A DNA stretch of 64,000 bases, taken from assembly GCF_015352985.1 (NCBI RefSeq), contig NZ_JACYXF010000004.1, forward strand, positions 248,001 through 312,000, read 5' to 3'. Shown here piece by piece: positions 1 to 9,894 of this stretch. The stretch comes from Noviherbaspirillum malthae (GTDB lineage: Bacteria; Pseudomonadota; Gammaproteobacteria; Burkholderiales; Burkholderiaceae_D). A program made the translations under genes and the position numbers. Below the pieces are notes generated by a model that was not told the origin of the DNA, did not search any database, and saw only the letters and a program-made list of their open reading frames with translations. Numbering within the stretch: position 1 is the stretch's first letter; each line of letters opens with the position of its first letter.

Positions 1-95
1 TCTACACGATCTATTCGCCGCCGGAACATCCGGACGGCATCGTCCATGCAACGAAGGCGGAAGCCGACGAATACGAGCGCCAGCACGGGCATTGA
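1..95 (+). CDS. C-terminal end of an unidentified protein (partial)
   Basis: An open frame entering from the left edge runs 30 codons to a TGA at 93-95. The visible peptide is hydrophilic, contains an SPPEHPDG stretch and ends in ERQHGH. This is too little to assign a family. The 280 bases that follow before the next start show no gene, so this is probably the last gene of a unit upstream of the window. Confidence 0.45.
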   Translation, partial: YTIYSPPEHPDGIVHATKAEADEYERQHGH

Positions 96-374
96 TGCCA
101 TCGGCGCAAGGCAGGCGACTCTGTCTTGCGCTTGCCTTGCAATCCCATCCGCAATGCGGTTGAACCAGAGCATGTCACACCAGGCTGCCCTGGCTCGGCA
201 TCCTTCTTGCGCGTTCTGCGCCTGATAACCATTTGATGCACACTTGACGCATCCGTAGACCCGGTGCAGTCGACCGCCCGGTCGATTGACGCTGAGGTCG
301 ACTTGTGAAAGTATTTCCCACGCCGCCAGAAGCGTTTCAAAAGAGCGGTACCGACCAATTCAATGGAGACTCGC

Positions 375-1382
375 GTGAAGATCAGACATATCCTGCCGGC
401 GGCGGCCATGGCCATTCTCGCCTCGGGCGCGGCACAGGCACAAAATCAGGCAGCGGCCCAGAATTATCCTTCCAAGCAGATTACCGTCATCGTGCCCTTC
501 ACTTCCGGCGGCACGACCGATGTCCTCGCGCGTCTCGTCGGCGCCGAACTGAGCAAGTCCTGGGGTCAGCCGGTCATCATTGAAAACAAGCCGGGTGCAG
601 CCGCCAATACCGGCTCCGCCTTCGTGGCACGCTCGGCGCCGGACGGCTACACGCTATTGATGGGAACGGTGGGCACGCATGCAATCAATCCCGCACTGTA
701 CGGTGCCAAGATGCCTTTCGACCACATCAAGGACTTCACCCCGCTCTCGATGGTGGCCAGCGTGCCCAATGTGCTTGCGGTCAATGCCGAATGGGCCGAG
801 CGCAACAAGATCACCGACGTGAAAACCCTGGTCGGCTATCTGAAGGCCAATCCCGGCAAGGTCAATTGCGCATCCAGCGGCGCGGGCACGTCCATCCATT
901 TGAGCTGCGAAATGTTCAAGAGCAAGACCAAGACCGAGATCGTGCATGTGCCTTACAAGGGTTCGGCACCGGCGGTGACCGATCTGGTGGCCGGCAATGT
1001 GGAGCTCATGTTCGACAACCTGCCCTCCAGTCTCGGCCAGATCAAGGCCGGCAAGCTCAAAGCCTTGGCTGTGACCACGGCCAAGCCGATTGCCGCCTTG
1101 CCGAATGTGCCGACCGTGGCGCAAAGCGGCGGCGACCTGGCCGACTTCGAGGCCGGCAGCTGGTTCGGCCTCTTCGTGCCCGCCGGCACGCCGGCGCCCA
1201 TCGTGGCCAAGCTGGAGCAGGAAGTCAGCCGTATCGTGCAGCAGCCGCAGATGCGTGAAAAGATCCTCGCACAAGGAGCAGAGCCGGTCGGCAACAAGTC
1301 GGCGGATTTCGCCGGTTATATCAAGACCGAAACCGCGAAGTGGGCCCAAGTGGTGAAAACTTCAGGCGCGCGGGTCGACTGA
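375..1382 (+). CDS. Tripartite tricarboxylate transporter binding protein (Bug/TctC family)
   Basis: Periplasmic solute-binding protein of the Bug family, which captures carboxylates or other small anions for TctAB-type uptake. The N terminus is a signal peptide with an AQA cleavage site about 22 residues in. The family hallmarks follow: YPSKQITVIVPF, then GGTTDVLAR, ENKPGAAANTG and PDGYTLLMG. Length (about 335 aa) is normal. I prefer the GTG at 375 because GGAGA at 365-369 is well spaced for it; the ATG at 363 has no ribosome-binding site. No TctA or TctB gene is adjacent, so it is an orphan binding protein, which is common in Burkholderiales. The ligand cannot be read from sequence. Confidence 0.88.
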   Translation: MKIRHILPAAAMAILASGAAQAQNQAAAQNYPSKQITVIVPFTSGGTTDVLARLVGAELSKSWGQPVIIENKPGAAANTGSAFVARSAPDGYTLLMGTVGTHAINPALYGAKMPFDHIKDFTPLSMVASVPNVLAVNAEWAERNKITDVKTLVGYLKANPGKVNCASSGAGTSIHLSCEMFKSKTKTEIVHVPYKGSAPAVTDLVAGNVELMFDNLPSSLGQIKAGKLKALAVTTAKPIAALPNVPTVAQSGGDLADFEAGSWFGLFVPAGTPAPIVAKLEQEVSRIVQQPQMREKILAQGAEPVGNKSADFAGYIKTETAKWAQVVKTSGARVD

Positions 1383-1482
1383 TTTTCAATCAGCGCAGAG
1401 CTGAAGTCCGGGGCGCCTTGCCGTCCCGGAGCTTCCAGCCTGAACCTGCGCGTTTCTCCATTGCCGCTGCTTCAGCGGCACT

Positions 1483-1947
1483 TCATTCGTCGGCCAGCCT
1501 GAGTATATCGTCGACGCGGTAGGGTTTTTCCAGGAACTCGAAGTCCCCCAGATAGCCGTGTCCCGATTCGATGGCGGGATTGGGGTAGCCCGACACCAGG
1601 ATGATCTTCAGCCGGGGATTCAACTCGCGCGCCTTGTACGCAAGCTGCAACCCGCTCATGCCCGGCATGACCACGTCGCTCAGGAGGATGTCGAAGTGCG
1701 CGCCTTTCTGCAGCATGGCCAACGCGGCTTCGGCACTGCTTGCCTTGACTACGTCGAAACCATAGGCGGTCAGCAGATCGAAAGTGATCTCAAGCAAGTC
1801 GGGATCATCGTCGACAAGCAGCAAGCGGTGAGCCTGCAGTTCGGATGAGTCGTGGACCCTCGCCCGCGGACCAGTGCCCTTCCATGCCTCCGTCCGCCTT
1901 CCGCTACCAGCCAAACGGGAAAAATTGGATACCCTCATTGTTCGCAA
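1483..1947 (-). CDS. Stand-alone response-regulator receiver protein
   Basis: Single CheY-like receiver domain with no output domain. The acidic triad DDD is at residues 46-48, the phosphoacceptor Asp at about 91 in SDVVMPGMSG, Ser119 at the switch position and Lys141 in EKPY. The first 38 residues are Arg/Gly-rich and unlike a receiver, so the true start may be internal, but I see no better start codon with a ribosome-binding site. No histidine kinase is adjacent. Stand-alone receivers of this type usually work in phosphorelays or bind a partner protein; the partner is not in the window. Confidence 0.75.
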   Translation of the reverse strand: MRTMRVSNFSRLAGSGRRTEAWKGTGPRARVHDSSELQAHRLLLVDDDPDLLEITFDLLTAYGFDVVKASSAEAALAMLQKGAHFDILLSDVVMPGMSGLQLAYKARELNPRLKIILVSGYPNPAIESGHGYLGDFEFLEKPYRVDDILRLADE

Positions 1948-2172
1948 CCATTACGTATCGCATCTCTTCGCTATTCAATGGCCGTGCTGACGGCTGCGGC
2001 ATCTGGAATATTTACGATGCGGCGGCACTATTTACGCGCCGCCTCAGCAAGGCCTGCCATTGGGCCGCAACCGCCGACCCATGACAAACTTGCTAAGCAA
2101 GTGCGATGCCAAAGGTATGCTACATGACAGTCGGAAGGCGAAATTTCATTTCACGGATGCGGAGCCAAGCCC

Positions 2173-2445
2173 TTAAATGACATAGCTCAATCGCAATTTT
2201 TTTCGCCGGTCCCCGAGGATGCTGCGCAGATCTTCTATCGTCGTCTGCGCGCATTCCGCCATCCACAGCAGCATGGACGCACTGATGGTCAGTTCGCCCG
2301 TGCGAATCTTTTGAAGCACCTTGGCGGAAACATTCAGGCGCTGCGACAACTCTTTGTCGCCGGCAATACCGAGTCGCTCCATCAGGGCATTGAGCAAGCG
2401 GTTCGGGTCGTATTTTGAATAAGTAGAAGCAATCGTGTTTTCCAT
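2173..2445 (-). CDS. Small helix-turn-helix protein (90 aa)
   Basis: The central part (residues about 18-55) has the pattern of an XRE/Cro-like HTH: MERLGIAGDKELSQRLNVS followed by a recognition-helix-like AKVLQKIRTGELTIS. The end is basic (DRRKKLRLSYVI). It lacks any other domain. It sits alone between a receiver protein and an MFS transporter. Likely a small DNA-binding regulator; the target is unknown. Length and HTH placement resemble small regulators frequent in Oxalobacteraceae (recollection, not checked). Confidence 0.6.
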   Translation of the reverse strand: MENTIASTYSKYDPNRLLNALMERLGIAGDKELSQRLNVSAKVLQKIRTGELTISASMLLWMAECAQTTIEDLRSILGDRRKKLRLSYVI

Positions 2446-2634
2446 AAGTCTTCGCTAAGCAACTGGTACTGCGGACGAACTAGGCAGCCGATCTGATCGG
2501 GCCAGCCCGGATTTCAAACTCCAAATCGGACAGATAAATAAAATGGGGGCTGCAATGGCTGATGCAAGGGGTACTGCAGGTCCATTGCAGGCGGGTGGAG
2601 CTCGCCATTTCCCGACCTTCCCGCCCGAGTTAAG

Positions 2635-3999
2635 ATGCCTGCTCACATGGACTTAAAGAAAACCCAGCACATGCATTCCCCAGCGGACGACAAGCCTGTA
2701 CAGACACTGAAGCCAACATTAAGTGGCGGCGCCATCGTGCTGCTGGCAACGCTTTACTGCGCACAGGGATTGCCTTCAGGACTGATTGCACATTCCCTGC
2801 CGGTGATGCTGCGCCAGCACGGCGTCGATATTGCAACGATCGGCATGCTCAAGCTGCTGGCCCTGCCATGGATGCTGAAGGTATTGTGGGCGCCGTGGAT
2901 AGATCGGATTGCTTCGCAGCGATTGGGCCGCCATCGCGGTTGGATCCTGCCGATGCAAGCCAGCGTCATTGCCATGCTGGTCGGAGTGGCGCTGCTGCCG
3001 CCGGATGCACTGTTCGGTACTTACCTGCCGGTGCTGCTGGGAATGCTGCTTCTCATTAACCTGGCGGCATCGACCCAGGACATCGCCACCGATGGGCTGG
3101 CGGTGCGCATGCTGCCTTCGCGCTGGCGCGGCCTCGGCAACAGCCTGCAGGTCGGCGGCTACAAGATAGGCATGATCGTCAGCGGCAGCCTGTTGCTGCT
3201 GGTAGTCGACGACTGGGGCTGGAACGCTTCGGTCGGTATCGTGGCTGCCCTGCTCGGGCTCATGAGCCTTCCCGTACTGCTGTTTCCCGAGAGGAGGCGC
3301 CTGCCGCAAACGCCGCTGTCAGATGGCACCAAGCACAGCGTTGCCGAAGGATTCGGTCCGGGCCTGCTGTTGCGTCACTATCGCGGCTTCATTGCTCGTC
3401 CCGGCATGGGCTGGTGGCTGCTGGTTGTGCTCGCTTTCAAGATAGGTGATTCGCTCGGCTCGCCGATGATCAAGCCCCTGCTGGTGGACCACGGATGGCG
3501 CTCAGCGGCAGTAGGCCAATTGACTCTTGTCAGCAGCCTCGCCGGCATCGCCGGGGCCTTTGCCGGCGGCCTGCTGTATGCCCGTCTCGGCGCAATGCGT
3601 TCGCTCATCCTGTTCGGCCTGCTGCAGGCAGCCGGTCTTGCGGCCTTCGGCTGGATTGCGCATCACGGCGCAAGCGTGCCTTTGGTGTACGGCATCGCCG
3701 TGTTCGAGCAGGTTGCCGACGGCATGTCCACCGTAGCCCTCTTCGCGATGATGATGAACCAGTGCCGCCCTGCACATGAGGGCGCCGACTATACGGTGCA
3801 AGCCTGCGCGCAGATCGTCGTGGCCGGCATGATAGGAGCGATGAGCGGCTGGTCAGCGAAGTACCTGGGTTATGCGGGCCATTTCATGCTGTCGGGATTG
3901 CTTGCCGTGCTGGCGCTGGTGCTGGCAGGGCGCCATGGGGTGCGGCATGGCGAAGCATCGAATGCCGCGCAATGGAACCCCGCAGGCGAAACTTCATGA
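2635..3999 (+). CDS. MFS transporter, AmpG/RhtX-like
   Basis: Polytopic inner-membrane permease of about 450 aa with 12 predicted hydrophobic segments. The opening segment (LLATLYCAQGLPSGLIAHSLPV) and the WAPWIDR and ASTQDIATDGLAVRML motifs match the AmpG/RhtX/FptX branch of the major facilitator superfamily, which carries muropeptides or siderophores. Start is uncertain: ATGs at 2635, 2647 and 2671 are all in frame and none has a strong ribosome-binding site. It is not next to siderophore receptor or beta-lactamase genes, so the substrate cannot be inferred. A muropeptide role is possible because an OXA enzyme lies 30 kb away, but that is weak. Confidence 0.8.
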   Translation: MPAHMDLKKTQHMHSPADDKPVQTLKPTLSGGAIVLLATLYCAQGLPSGLIAHSLPVMLRQHGVDIATIGMLKLLALPWMLKVLWAPWIDRIASQRLGRHRGWILPMQASVIAMLVGVALLPPDALFGTYLPVLLGMLLLINLAASTQDIATDGLAVRMLPSRWRGLGNSLQVGGYKIGMIVSGSLLLLVVDDWGWNASVGIVAALLGLMSLPVLLFPERRRLPQTPLSDGTKHSVAEGFGPGLLLRHYRGFIARPGMGWWLLVVLAFKIGDSLGSPMIKPLLVDHGWRSAAVGQLTLVSSLAGIAGAFAGGLLYARLGAMRSLILFGLLQAAGLAAFGWIAHHGASVPLVYGIAVFEQVADGMSTVALFAMMMNQCRPAHEGADYTVQACAQIVVAGMIGAMSGWSAKYLGYAGHFMLSGLLAVLALVLAGRHGVRHGEASNAAQWNPAGETS

Positions 4000-4046
4000 G
4001 CCGATATCCCGGCGGGTATCTGGGCTGTCAGGCCTTTCCGCACATC

Positions 4047-4856
4047 TCATGCCGGGTTCTTGCCGAAGACCGGAGCCCGCTTTTCCCTGATCGCGGCCAC
4101 GCCCTCCTTCGCGTCGGCCTGGCTGAAATCCATCATCTCCGCCGTGAGCGACGCTTCGAACGCCGGCCAGGCAGCCTGCAGCCAATGATTGAGGGAGCGC
4201 TTGGTTCCCTCAATTGCGGAACGGCTGCCGGCGGCAAGCCGGCGCGCGATGTCCAGGGCTTCCGCCTGCAGCTGCTCGGCATCGACCACGCGGCTCACCA
4301 GGCCGATGCGCTCGGCCTCCTCGCCGCTCACCGTCTCGCACAGCATCAGGTAATACTTGGCCTTGGCCATGCCGCACAGCAAAGGCCAGATCACCACCGC
4401 ATGATCCCCTGCGGCGACGCCGAGCTTGGTATGGCCGTCGATCAGCTTGGCATTGCGCGCGGCCACGGATATGTCGGCCAGCAGCGCCACCGCGAGTCCC
4501 GCGCCGACTGCCGCGCCGTTGATGGCCGACACGATGGGCTTGCTGCAGTCGATCATGCCCCGCACGATGTCGCGCGCTTCCCGCATCACGCGCTGGCGCG
4601 CCTGCTCGGACACCAGCATGTCTTCCACCATCGCCAGTTCGCCGCCGGCGCAGAAAGCCTTGCCCTCGCTGCGCACCAGCACCGCCCTGACCTGCGGGTG
4701 CGCGGACAGGACCGGCCAGATGCCGGCGAGCGCCGCATGGCCCTGCGCATCGGTGACCGGCATGCCGCCGGCGGGCTGAAATACCAGGTGGGCGATGCCC
4801 TGTTCGTCGATATCGACGCGGAAGTTGCCAGTCTCTACGGGAAGGGAAATCGTCAT
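4047..4856 (-). CDS. Crotonase-family protein lacking both hydratase glutamates
   Basis: A 269-aa protein of the enoyl-CoA hydratase/isomerase superfamily: oxyanion-hole stretches KAFCAGGE (residues 66-73) and INGAAVGAG (112-120) are present. Start ATG at 4856 has AGGAG just upstream. The two glutamates that act in classical hydratases (in GGGCE and PE motifs) align with Ala122 and His142 here, so ordinary hydratase activity is doubtful. It follows boxA by 67 bases, separated by a terminator-like palindrome, so it may be read at reduced level with boxCBA. A role in beta-oxidation of the ring-cleavage product is inference from position. Confidence 0.82.
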   Translation of the reverse strand: MTISLPVETGNFRVDIDEQGIAHLVFQPAGGMPVTDAQGHAALAGIWPVLSAHPQVRAVLVRSEGKAFCAGGELAMVEDMLVSEQARQRVMREARDIVRGMIDCSKPIVSAINGAAVGAGLAVALLADISVAARNAKLIDGHTKLGVAAGDHAVVIWPLLCGMAKAKYYLMLCETVSGEEAERIGLVSRVVDAEQLQAEALDIARRLAAGSRSAIEGTKRSLNHWLQAAWPAFEASLTAEMMDFSQADAKEGVAAIREKRAPVFGKNPA

Positions 4857-4883
4857 GCAGGCTCCTGATAACTCATGAAAAAC

Positions 4884-4909
4884 AAAACAGGGCGCATGCG
4901 CCCTGTTTT
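4884..4909 (-). terminator. Terminator-like perfect palindrome between boxA and crotonase gene
   Basis: A 26-base perfect palindrome: AAAACAGGGCGC mirrored around a central AT into GCGCCCTGTTTT. The GC stem is flanked by A and T runs, so it can act as an intrinsic terminator in both directions. It starts 15 bases beyond the boxA stop and lies 28 bases ahead of the crotonase start, with no promoter-sized gap between. It therefore probably sets a ratio between boxA and the distal gene rather than isolating it. Confidence 0.75.
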
Positions 4910-4923
4910 CTCGTAAACCGGAT

Positions 4924-6165
4924 TCAATACGTCTCGACGTGGAAGCGGCCTTCCTTGACCATCTTCGCCGACAGTGCGCTCCAGTCCAGTCCTTCCGCCG
5001 CACAGACGGCGCGCAGCGCATCCATCACGCCGGTCTCCATGCCCTTGAGGCCGCAGATATAGAGATAAGTATCGCCGCGCAGCAGTTCGGCCACCTGCTT
5101 GCCGGCTTCTCGGATCTTGTCCTGCACATAGGTCTTGGTCTGCCCTTCCATGCGGGAAAAGGCGAAATGCTTGTCGATGAAATGATCCGGCAGCTTCAGC
5201 AGCGGCCCGAAGTAAGGCAGTTCCTGCGGATTGCGAGCGCCGAAGAACAGCATCAGCTTGCCGATCTTCTTGTTGTTCGATTCCAGCCGGCGGCGGTGCT
5301 CGGTCATCGCCCGCATCGGCGCCGAGCCGGTTCCGGTGCAGATCATCAGGATGTTGGAGCCGGTATGGTTGGGCATCAGGTAGTTGGTGCCGAAGGGGCC
5401 GGTCACCTGGACCGTGTCGCCTTTCTGCAGGTCGCACAGGTAGTTCGACGCAACGCCGACCGTCGGCTTGCCTTCATGGTCGATGACCACGCGCTTGACT
5501 GTCAGCGAGAGGTTGTTATAACCCTCGCGTTCGCCGCTGCGCGGGCTGGCCACAGAGTACATGCGCAGGTAATGCGGCTTGCCGTTGGCATCGACGCCGG
5601 GCGGGATGATGCCGATCGACTGGCCTTCCAGGATGGGAAAGACCTGGGTGCCGAAGTCGAGCACGATGTGATGAATGTCGCTTTCCACGCCGGGGTCCGT
5701 CAGGCGGTAGTTGCCGGCGATGGTGGCGGTGATCGGGTTCTTGATCGTGTACAGATTGATATAGGGATGCGCAGCCGACCAGGGCGGCACCGGCGAGGTG
5801 AGCGAACTTGATGCATTGACCTGCACTTCCTCGACCGCGGCTTCGGCGGCATTCTCGCTGGCGGCCTGGTCGAGCACGCTGGGGTCGATGTCCTGCTTGG
5901 GCGGCAGCTCGTCCCAGGTCAGCTGTTCCTCGATGGAATAGGCGGAGGCCTTGGGCACGATGTGCCAGTGGTCGATGGAGCCGGTCGGGCAAGGCGAGAT
6001 GCAGGCGCCGCAGCCGTTGCAGACATCGGCCTTGACCACGTAGTTGCGGCTGTCGTGCGTGATCGCGTCGATCGGACAGGTCTCTTCGCAGGTGTTGCAG
6101 CGGATGCAGACCTCGGGGTCGATCAGGTGTTGACGGATGAAGGCGATGGGTTCGGGTGCGTTCAT
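4924..6165 (-). CDS. boxA: Benzoyl-CoA 2,3-epoxidase reductase component BoxA
   Basis: A 413-aa iron-sulfur flavoprotein that passes electrons from NADPH to BoxB for epoxidation of benzoyl-CoA. The N terminus carries two [4Fe-4S] motifs, [12 protein letters not shown] (about 18-29) and [12 protein letters not shown] (about 49-60). A linker follows, then a ferredoxin-NADP reductase module with RMYSVASPR (FAD binding), [18 protein letters not shown] and [14 protein letters not shown] (nucleotide binding), ending EGRFHVETY. Domain order and length match BoxA. It is the third gene of the leftward boxC-boxB-boxA run; a 330-base gap holding a repeat element separates it from boxB. Confidence 0.96.
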   Translation of the reverse strand: MNAPEPIAFIRQHLIDPEVCIRCNTCEETCPIDAITHDSRNYVVKADVCNGCGACISPCPTGSIDHWHIVPKASAYSIEEQLTWDELPPKQDIDPSVLDQAASENAAEAAVEEVQVNASSSLTSPVPPWSAAHPYINLYTIKNPITATIAGNYRLTDPGVESDIHHIVLDFGTQVFPILEGQSIGIIPPGVDANGKPHYLRMYSVASPRSGEREGYNNLSLTVKRVVIDHEGKPTVGVASNYLCDLQKGDTVQVTGPFGTNYLMPNHTGSNILMICTGTGSAPMRAMTEHRRRLESNNKKIGKLMLFFGARNPQELPYFGPLLKLPDHFIDKHFAFSRMEGQTKTYVQDKIREAGKQVAELLRGDTYLYICGLKGMETGVMDALRAVCAAEGLDWSALSAKMVKEGRFHVETY

Positions 6166-6265
6166 GGCGGCCAGTCAGGATTGGGGTGAAACAAGGCTGG
6201 AATGAATCCGGCTTACTGGGGCTGAGCAAGATAAAACTTCTTAACTCGGCGCTATGATAAAGAAC

Positions 6266-6440
6266 ACTCCTCCCCTTTCAAGGGGGAGGCTGGGTGGGGG
6301 ATGGGTTTGAACGGACGCCGCTGTACCCCATCCCCACCCCAACCCTCCCCTTGAAGGGGAGGGAGCAGGGGTTTCGCGATGCATGCATCGCGCCTGCGGA
6401 CTCCGAGCGCCTTGCAAGGCGCGAGGTGGAGGGAGCTAAC
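6266..6440. repeat. Intergenic palindromic repeat, copy 1 (between boxB and boxA)
   Basis: The 330-base boxB-boxA gap holds a composite repeat. It begins with a pyrimidine/purine hairpin (near 6269-6289), then GGGTGGGGGATGGGTTTGA facing ACCCCATCCCCACCC, then a second hairpin CCCTCCCC-TTGAA-GGGGAGGG. After GGGTTT comes an 18-base perfect palindrome (6375-6392, CGCGAT...ATCGCG) and a 16-base perfect palindrome centred on CTTGCAAG (about 6407-6422). Related copies lie at 40843-41000 (variant), 47110-47220 (simpler variant) and 61851-62110 (inverted). No coding potential is seen. It probably sits within the boxCBA transcript. Confidence 0.8.
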
Positions 6441-6495
6441 ATTTCACAAAATACGCGTTGCATTTGCGTACTTCAAGCAGCTTCTACCACCCTGC

Positions 6496-7923
<1,428 letters not shown>

Positions 7924-7951
7924 GGTGCCATCCTTGATATTGTCGAATCGT

Positions 7952-9610
7952 TCAAACGCGGTTCAAATCGAACTTGGCCTTGTTGCCCGAACCGTAGACC
8001 TTCAGCGCACCCAGTTCGCCGACGGCGTTGGGGCGGATGAAGATCCAGTTCTGCCATGCGGTGAGGCGGCCGAAGATGCGGGTCTCCATGGTTTCCTTGC
8101 CGTTGAAGCGCAGGTTGGCTTCCATGCCGGTCAGCGCATCGGGCGACATGCTGGCGCGCTCCTCGACCACCATGCGCGTCTCGTCAGCCCAGTCGATGTC
8201 GTCCGGATTGAAGGTGATCAGGCCCAGCTCCATCGCCTGGTCGGCGTCGAGCTGCTTGCCCTTGCTTTCGCGTACCGCGGCGATTGCCGCTTCATCGCCG
8301 TAGAAGCGGCGGCCGATGCGCGATTCGCCGGTGACCATCGGATAGGTGCCGAAGTTGAGTTCGGACACGGCGATCTTCGGTGCCTTGTCGGCATCGTCCG
8401 GCAGGGCCAGCATGTAGCTGCGGTCGGCGGCCAGCGCGACTTCGAGCAGCGTGCCGGCAAAGCAGGAGCCTTCTTCGATGAAGGCGAACAGCGAACGCGA
8501 TGTCACATCCAGGCGGGCCAGCGTGCGGCGCAGGAAGCCGATGGTTTCCTTGACCAGCCAGTGATTCTTGTTGGCGGCAAGCGTCGCATCGACATCGAGC
8601 ACGGCTTGCGGGTTGCCGGACGACTTCAACAGCCAGGTGCCGATGTCGAGTTCATTGGTGCGCAGGTGCAGGATGGCGTCGTCGAGTTCGCGGGCGAACT
8701 GCAGCGGCCACCAGTGCACGCCGGCGGCTTCGATGCCGGCGGCATCTTTCGGCTGCGCGGCGGACGGCGATTTCACGGTCAGCGTCGCGGTGCGGTTGTT
8801 GCGGTCGATGGCGACGCTGACGAATTCATAGTCGAGGCCGTTGTCGGACTGCTTGCGGTTGAGCGGTGTCAGTTTGACGCCGGCGGCGCTGTCGGGACGC
8901 TGGCTCTTTTCAGCCAGAGCCAATGCATGCTGGCGCACGGTCTCGGCGAACTGGGCCGGCTTGGCGACTTCGTCGACCAGCTTCCAGTCCTTGGCGCGCT
9001 GGCCGCGCACGCCTTCAGTGGTGGTGCAGAAGATGTCTGCATGGTCATGGCGAACCTTGCGCTTGTCGGTGAGGCGGGTCAGGCCTCCGGTACCGGGAAG
9101 CACGCCCAGGAGCGGCACTTCCGGCAGGCTGACCGAAGACGAGCGGTCGTCGACCAGGATGATCTCGTCGCAGGCCGCGGCGAGTTCATAGCCGCCGCCG
9201 GCGCAGGCGCCGTTGACCGCGGCAACGAACTTCAAGCCGCCGTGACGGCTGGAGTCTTCCAGGCCGTTGCGGGTTTCGTTGGTGAATTTGCAGAAGTTGA
9301 CCTTCCAGGCATGCGACGATTTGCCGAGCATGAAGATGTTCGCACCCGAGCAGAAAATACGGTCGCGGCTGCTGGTGATGACCACCGTCTTGACCGTGGG
9401 ATGCTCGAAGCGGATGCGCTGAACCGCATCATGCAGCTCGATGTCGACGCCGAGGTCATAGGAGTTGAGCTTGAGCTTGTAACCCTCCTTCAGGCCGCCG
9501 TCCTCATTGACGTTCATGGTGAGTGTGGCGATGGACCCGTCGACCGCAAGGGTCCAGTGCTTGTAGCGCTCGGGAGACGTTTCGTAGTTGACTTGGGGTG
9601 CGGTACTCAT
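7952..9610 (-). CDS. boxC: 2,3-epoxybenzoyl-CoA dihydrolase BoxC
   Basis: A 552-aa crotonase-superfamily enzyme that hydrolyses the benzoyl-CoA epoxide, opens the ring and releases formate, giving 3,4-dehydroadipyl-CoA semialdehyde. Crotonase-like stretches DRIFCSGANIFML and VAAVNGACAGGGYELAAACDEI are clear, followed by a second crotonase-like half, the usual BoxC layout. I chose the ATG at 9610 (MSTAPQVNYE) because GAGGAG lies upstream; an in-frame ATG at 9640 lies just 3' of the -10 element. First gene of boxCBA, behind a near-consensus promoter with TGCA boxes. Confidence 0.96.
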   Translation of the reverse strand: MSTAPQVNYETSPERYKHWTLAVDGSIATLTMNVNEDGGLKEGYKLKLNSYDLGVDIELHDAVQRIRFEHPTVKTVVITSSRDRIFCSGANIFMLGKSSHAWKVNFCKFTNETRNGLEDSSRHGGLKFVAAVNGACAGGGYELAAACDEIILVDDRSSSVSLPEVPLLGVLPGTGGLTRLTDKRKVRHDHADIFCTTTEGVRGQRAKDWKLVDEVAKPAQFAETVRQHALALAEKSQRPDSAAGVKLTPLNRKQSDNGLDYEFVSVAIDRNNRTATLTVKSPSAAQPKDAAGIEAAGVHWWPLQFARELDDAILHLRTNELDIGTWLLKSSGNPQAVLDVDATLAANKNHWLVKETIGFLRRTLARLDVTSRSLFAFIEEGSCFAGTLLEVALAADRSYMLALPDDADKAPKIAVSELNFGTYPMVTGESRIGRRFYGDEAAIAAVRESKGKQLDADQAMELGLITFNPDDIDWADETRMVVEERASMSPDALTGMEANLRFNGKETMETRIFGRLTAWQNWIFIRPNAVGELGALKVYGSGNKAKFDLNRV

Positions 9611-9654
9611 ATGCTCCTCGGTGAAGTATGCTGCATTCACATAACCTGAGACGC

Positions 9655-9683
9655 ACTATATTGCAGCTATGTTGGAGTGTCAA
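9655..9683 (-). promoter_or_regulatory. Sigma-70-type promoter of boxCBA
   Basis: Read leftward, a perfect -35 TTGACA (9683-9678), a 17-base spacer and a -10 TATAGT (9660-9655) precede boxC. The predicted start lies near 9648, giving a leader of about 40 bases that contains the GAGGAG ribosome-binding site. The promoter is strong by sequence, so repression is the likely control mode; a TGCA box lies in the spacer. Confidence 0.8.
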
Positions 9684-9747
9684 GCACAAAAATGCACTTT
9701 CGTTCGCGTGCATGCACTTTTATTCATTGCAGGAAAATATTTATGCA
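9662..9747. promoter_or_regulatory. TGCA-box cluster upstream of boxC (candidate BoxR operator)
   Basis: TGCA occurs at 9662, 9693, 9709, 9713, 9728 and 9744, six times in 86 bases. AAATGCACTTTCG and GTGCATGCACTTTTA form related half-sites, two of them abutting as TGCATGCA. The BzdR/BoxR family is known to bind TGCA repeats within longer palindromes, and boxR is the neighbouring gene. One box is inside the -35/-10 spacer, the rest lie upstream of -35. Assignment to BoxR is inference from family and position. Confidence 0.6.
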
Positions 9748-9810
9748 GATGTTGCTTCGGGTAGGTACTTGCCAGCTTCTCCGGTTGCCCAACCCGCCGG
9801 CACCGCAAAC

Positions 9811-9850
9811 AAAAATGCCGGAAGACTTGTCTTGTCTTCCGGCATTTTTT
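9811..9850. terminator. Bidirectional intrinsic terminator after boxR
   Basis: Stem ATGCCGGAAGAC (9815-9826) pairs with GTCTTCCGGCAT (9834-9845), a perfect 12-bp stem with a 7-base loop, flanked by five A on one side and five T on the other. It lies 45 bases past the boxR stop and 100 bases before the boxC promoter, so it insulates boxCBA from boxR transcription. Confidence 0.9.
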
Positions 9851-9894
9851 GAAGATTCGGAGACGACGCCGCGTCTCGGTGAGGCCCGCAAAAT

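Noticed and set aside
6240-6445. CRISPR-like repeats
   Set aside because: The repeated words are palindromes within one element, not evenly spaced repeats with unique spacers; no cas genes occur.
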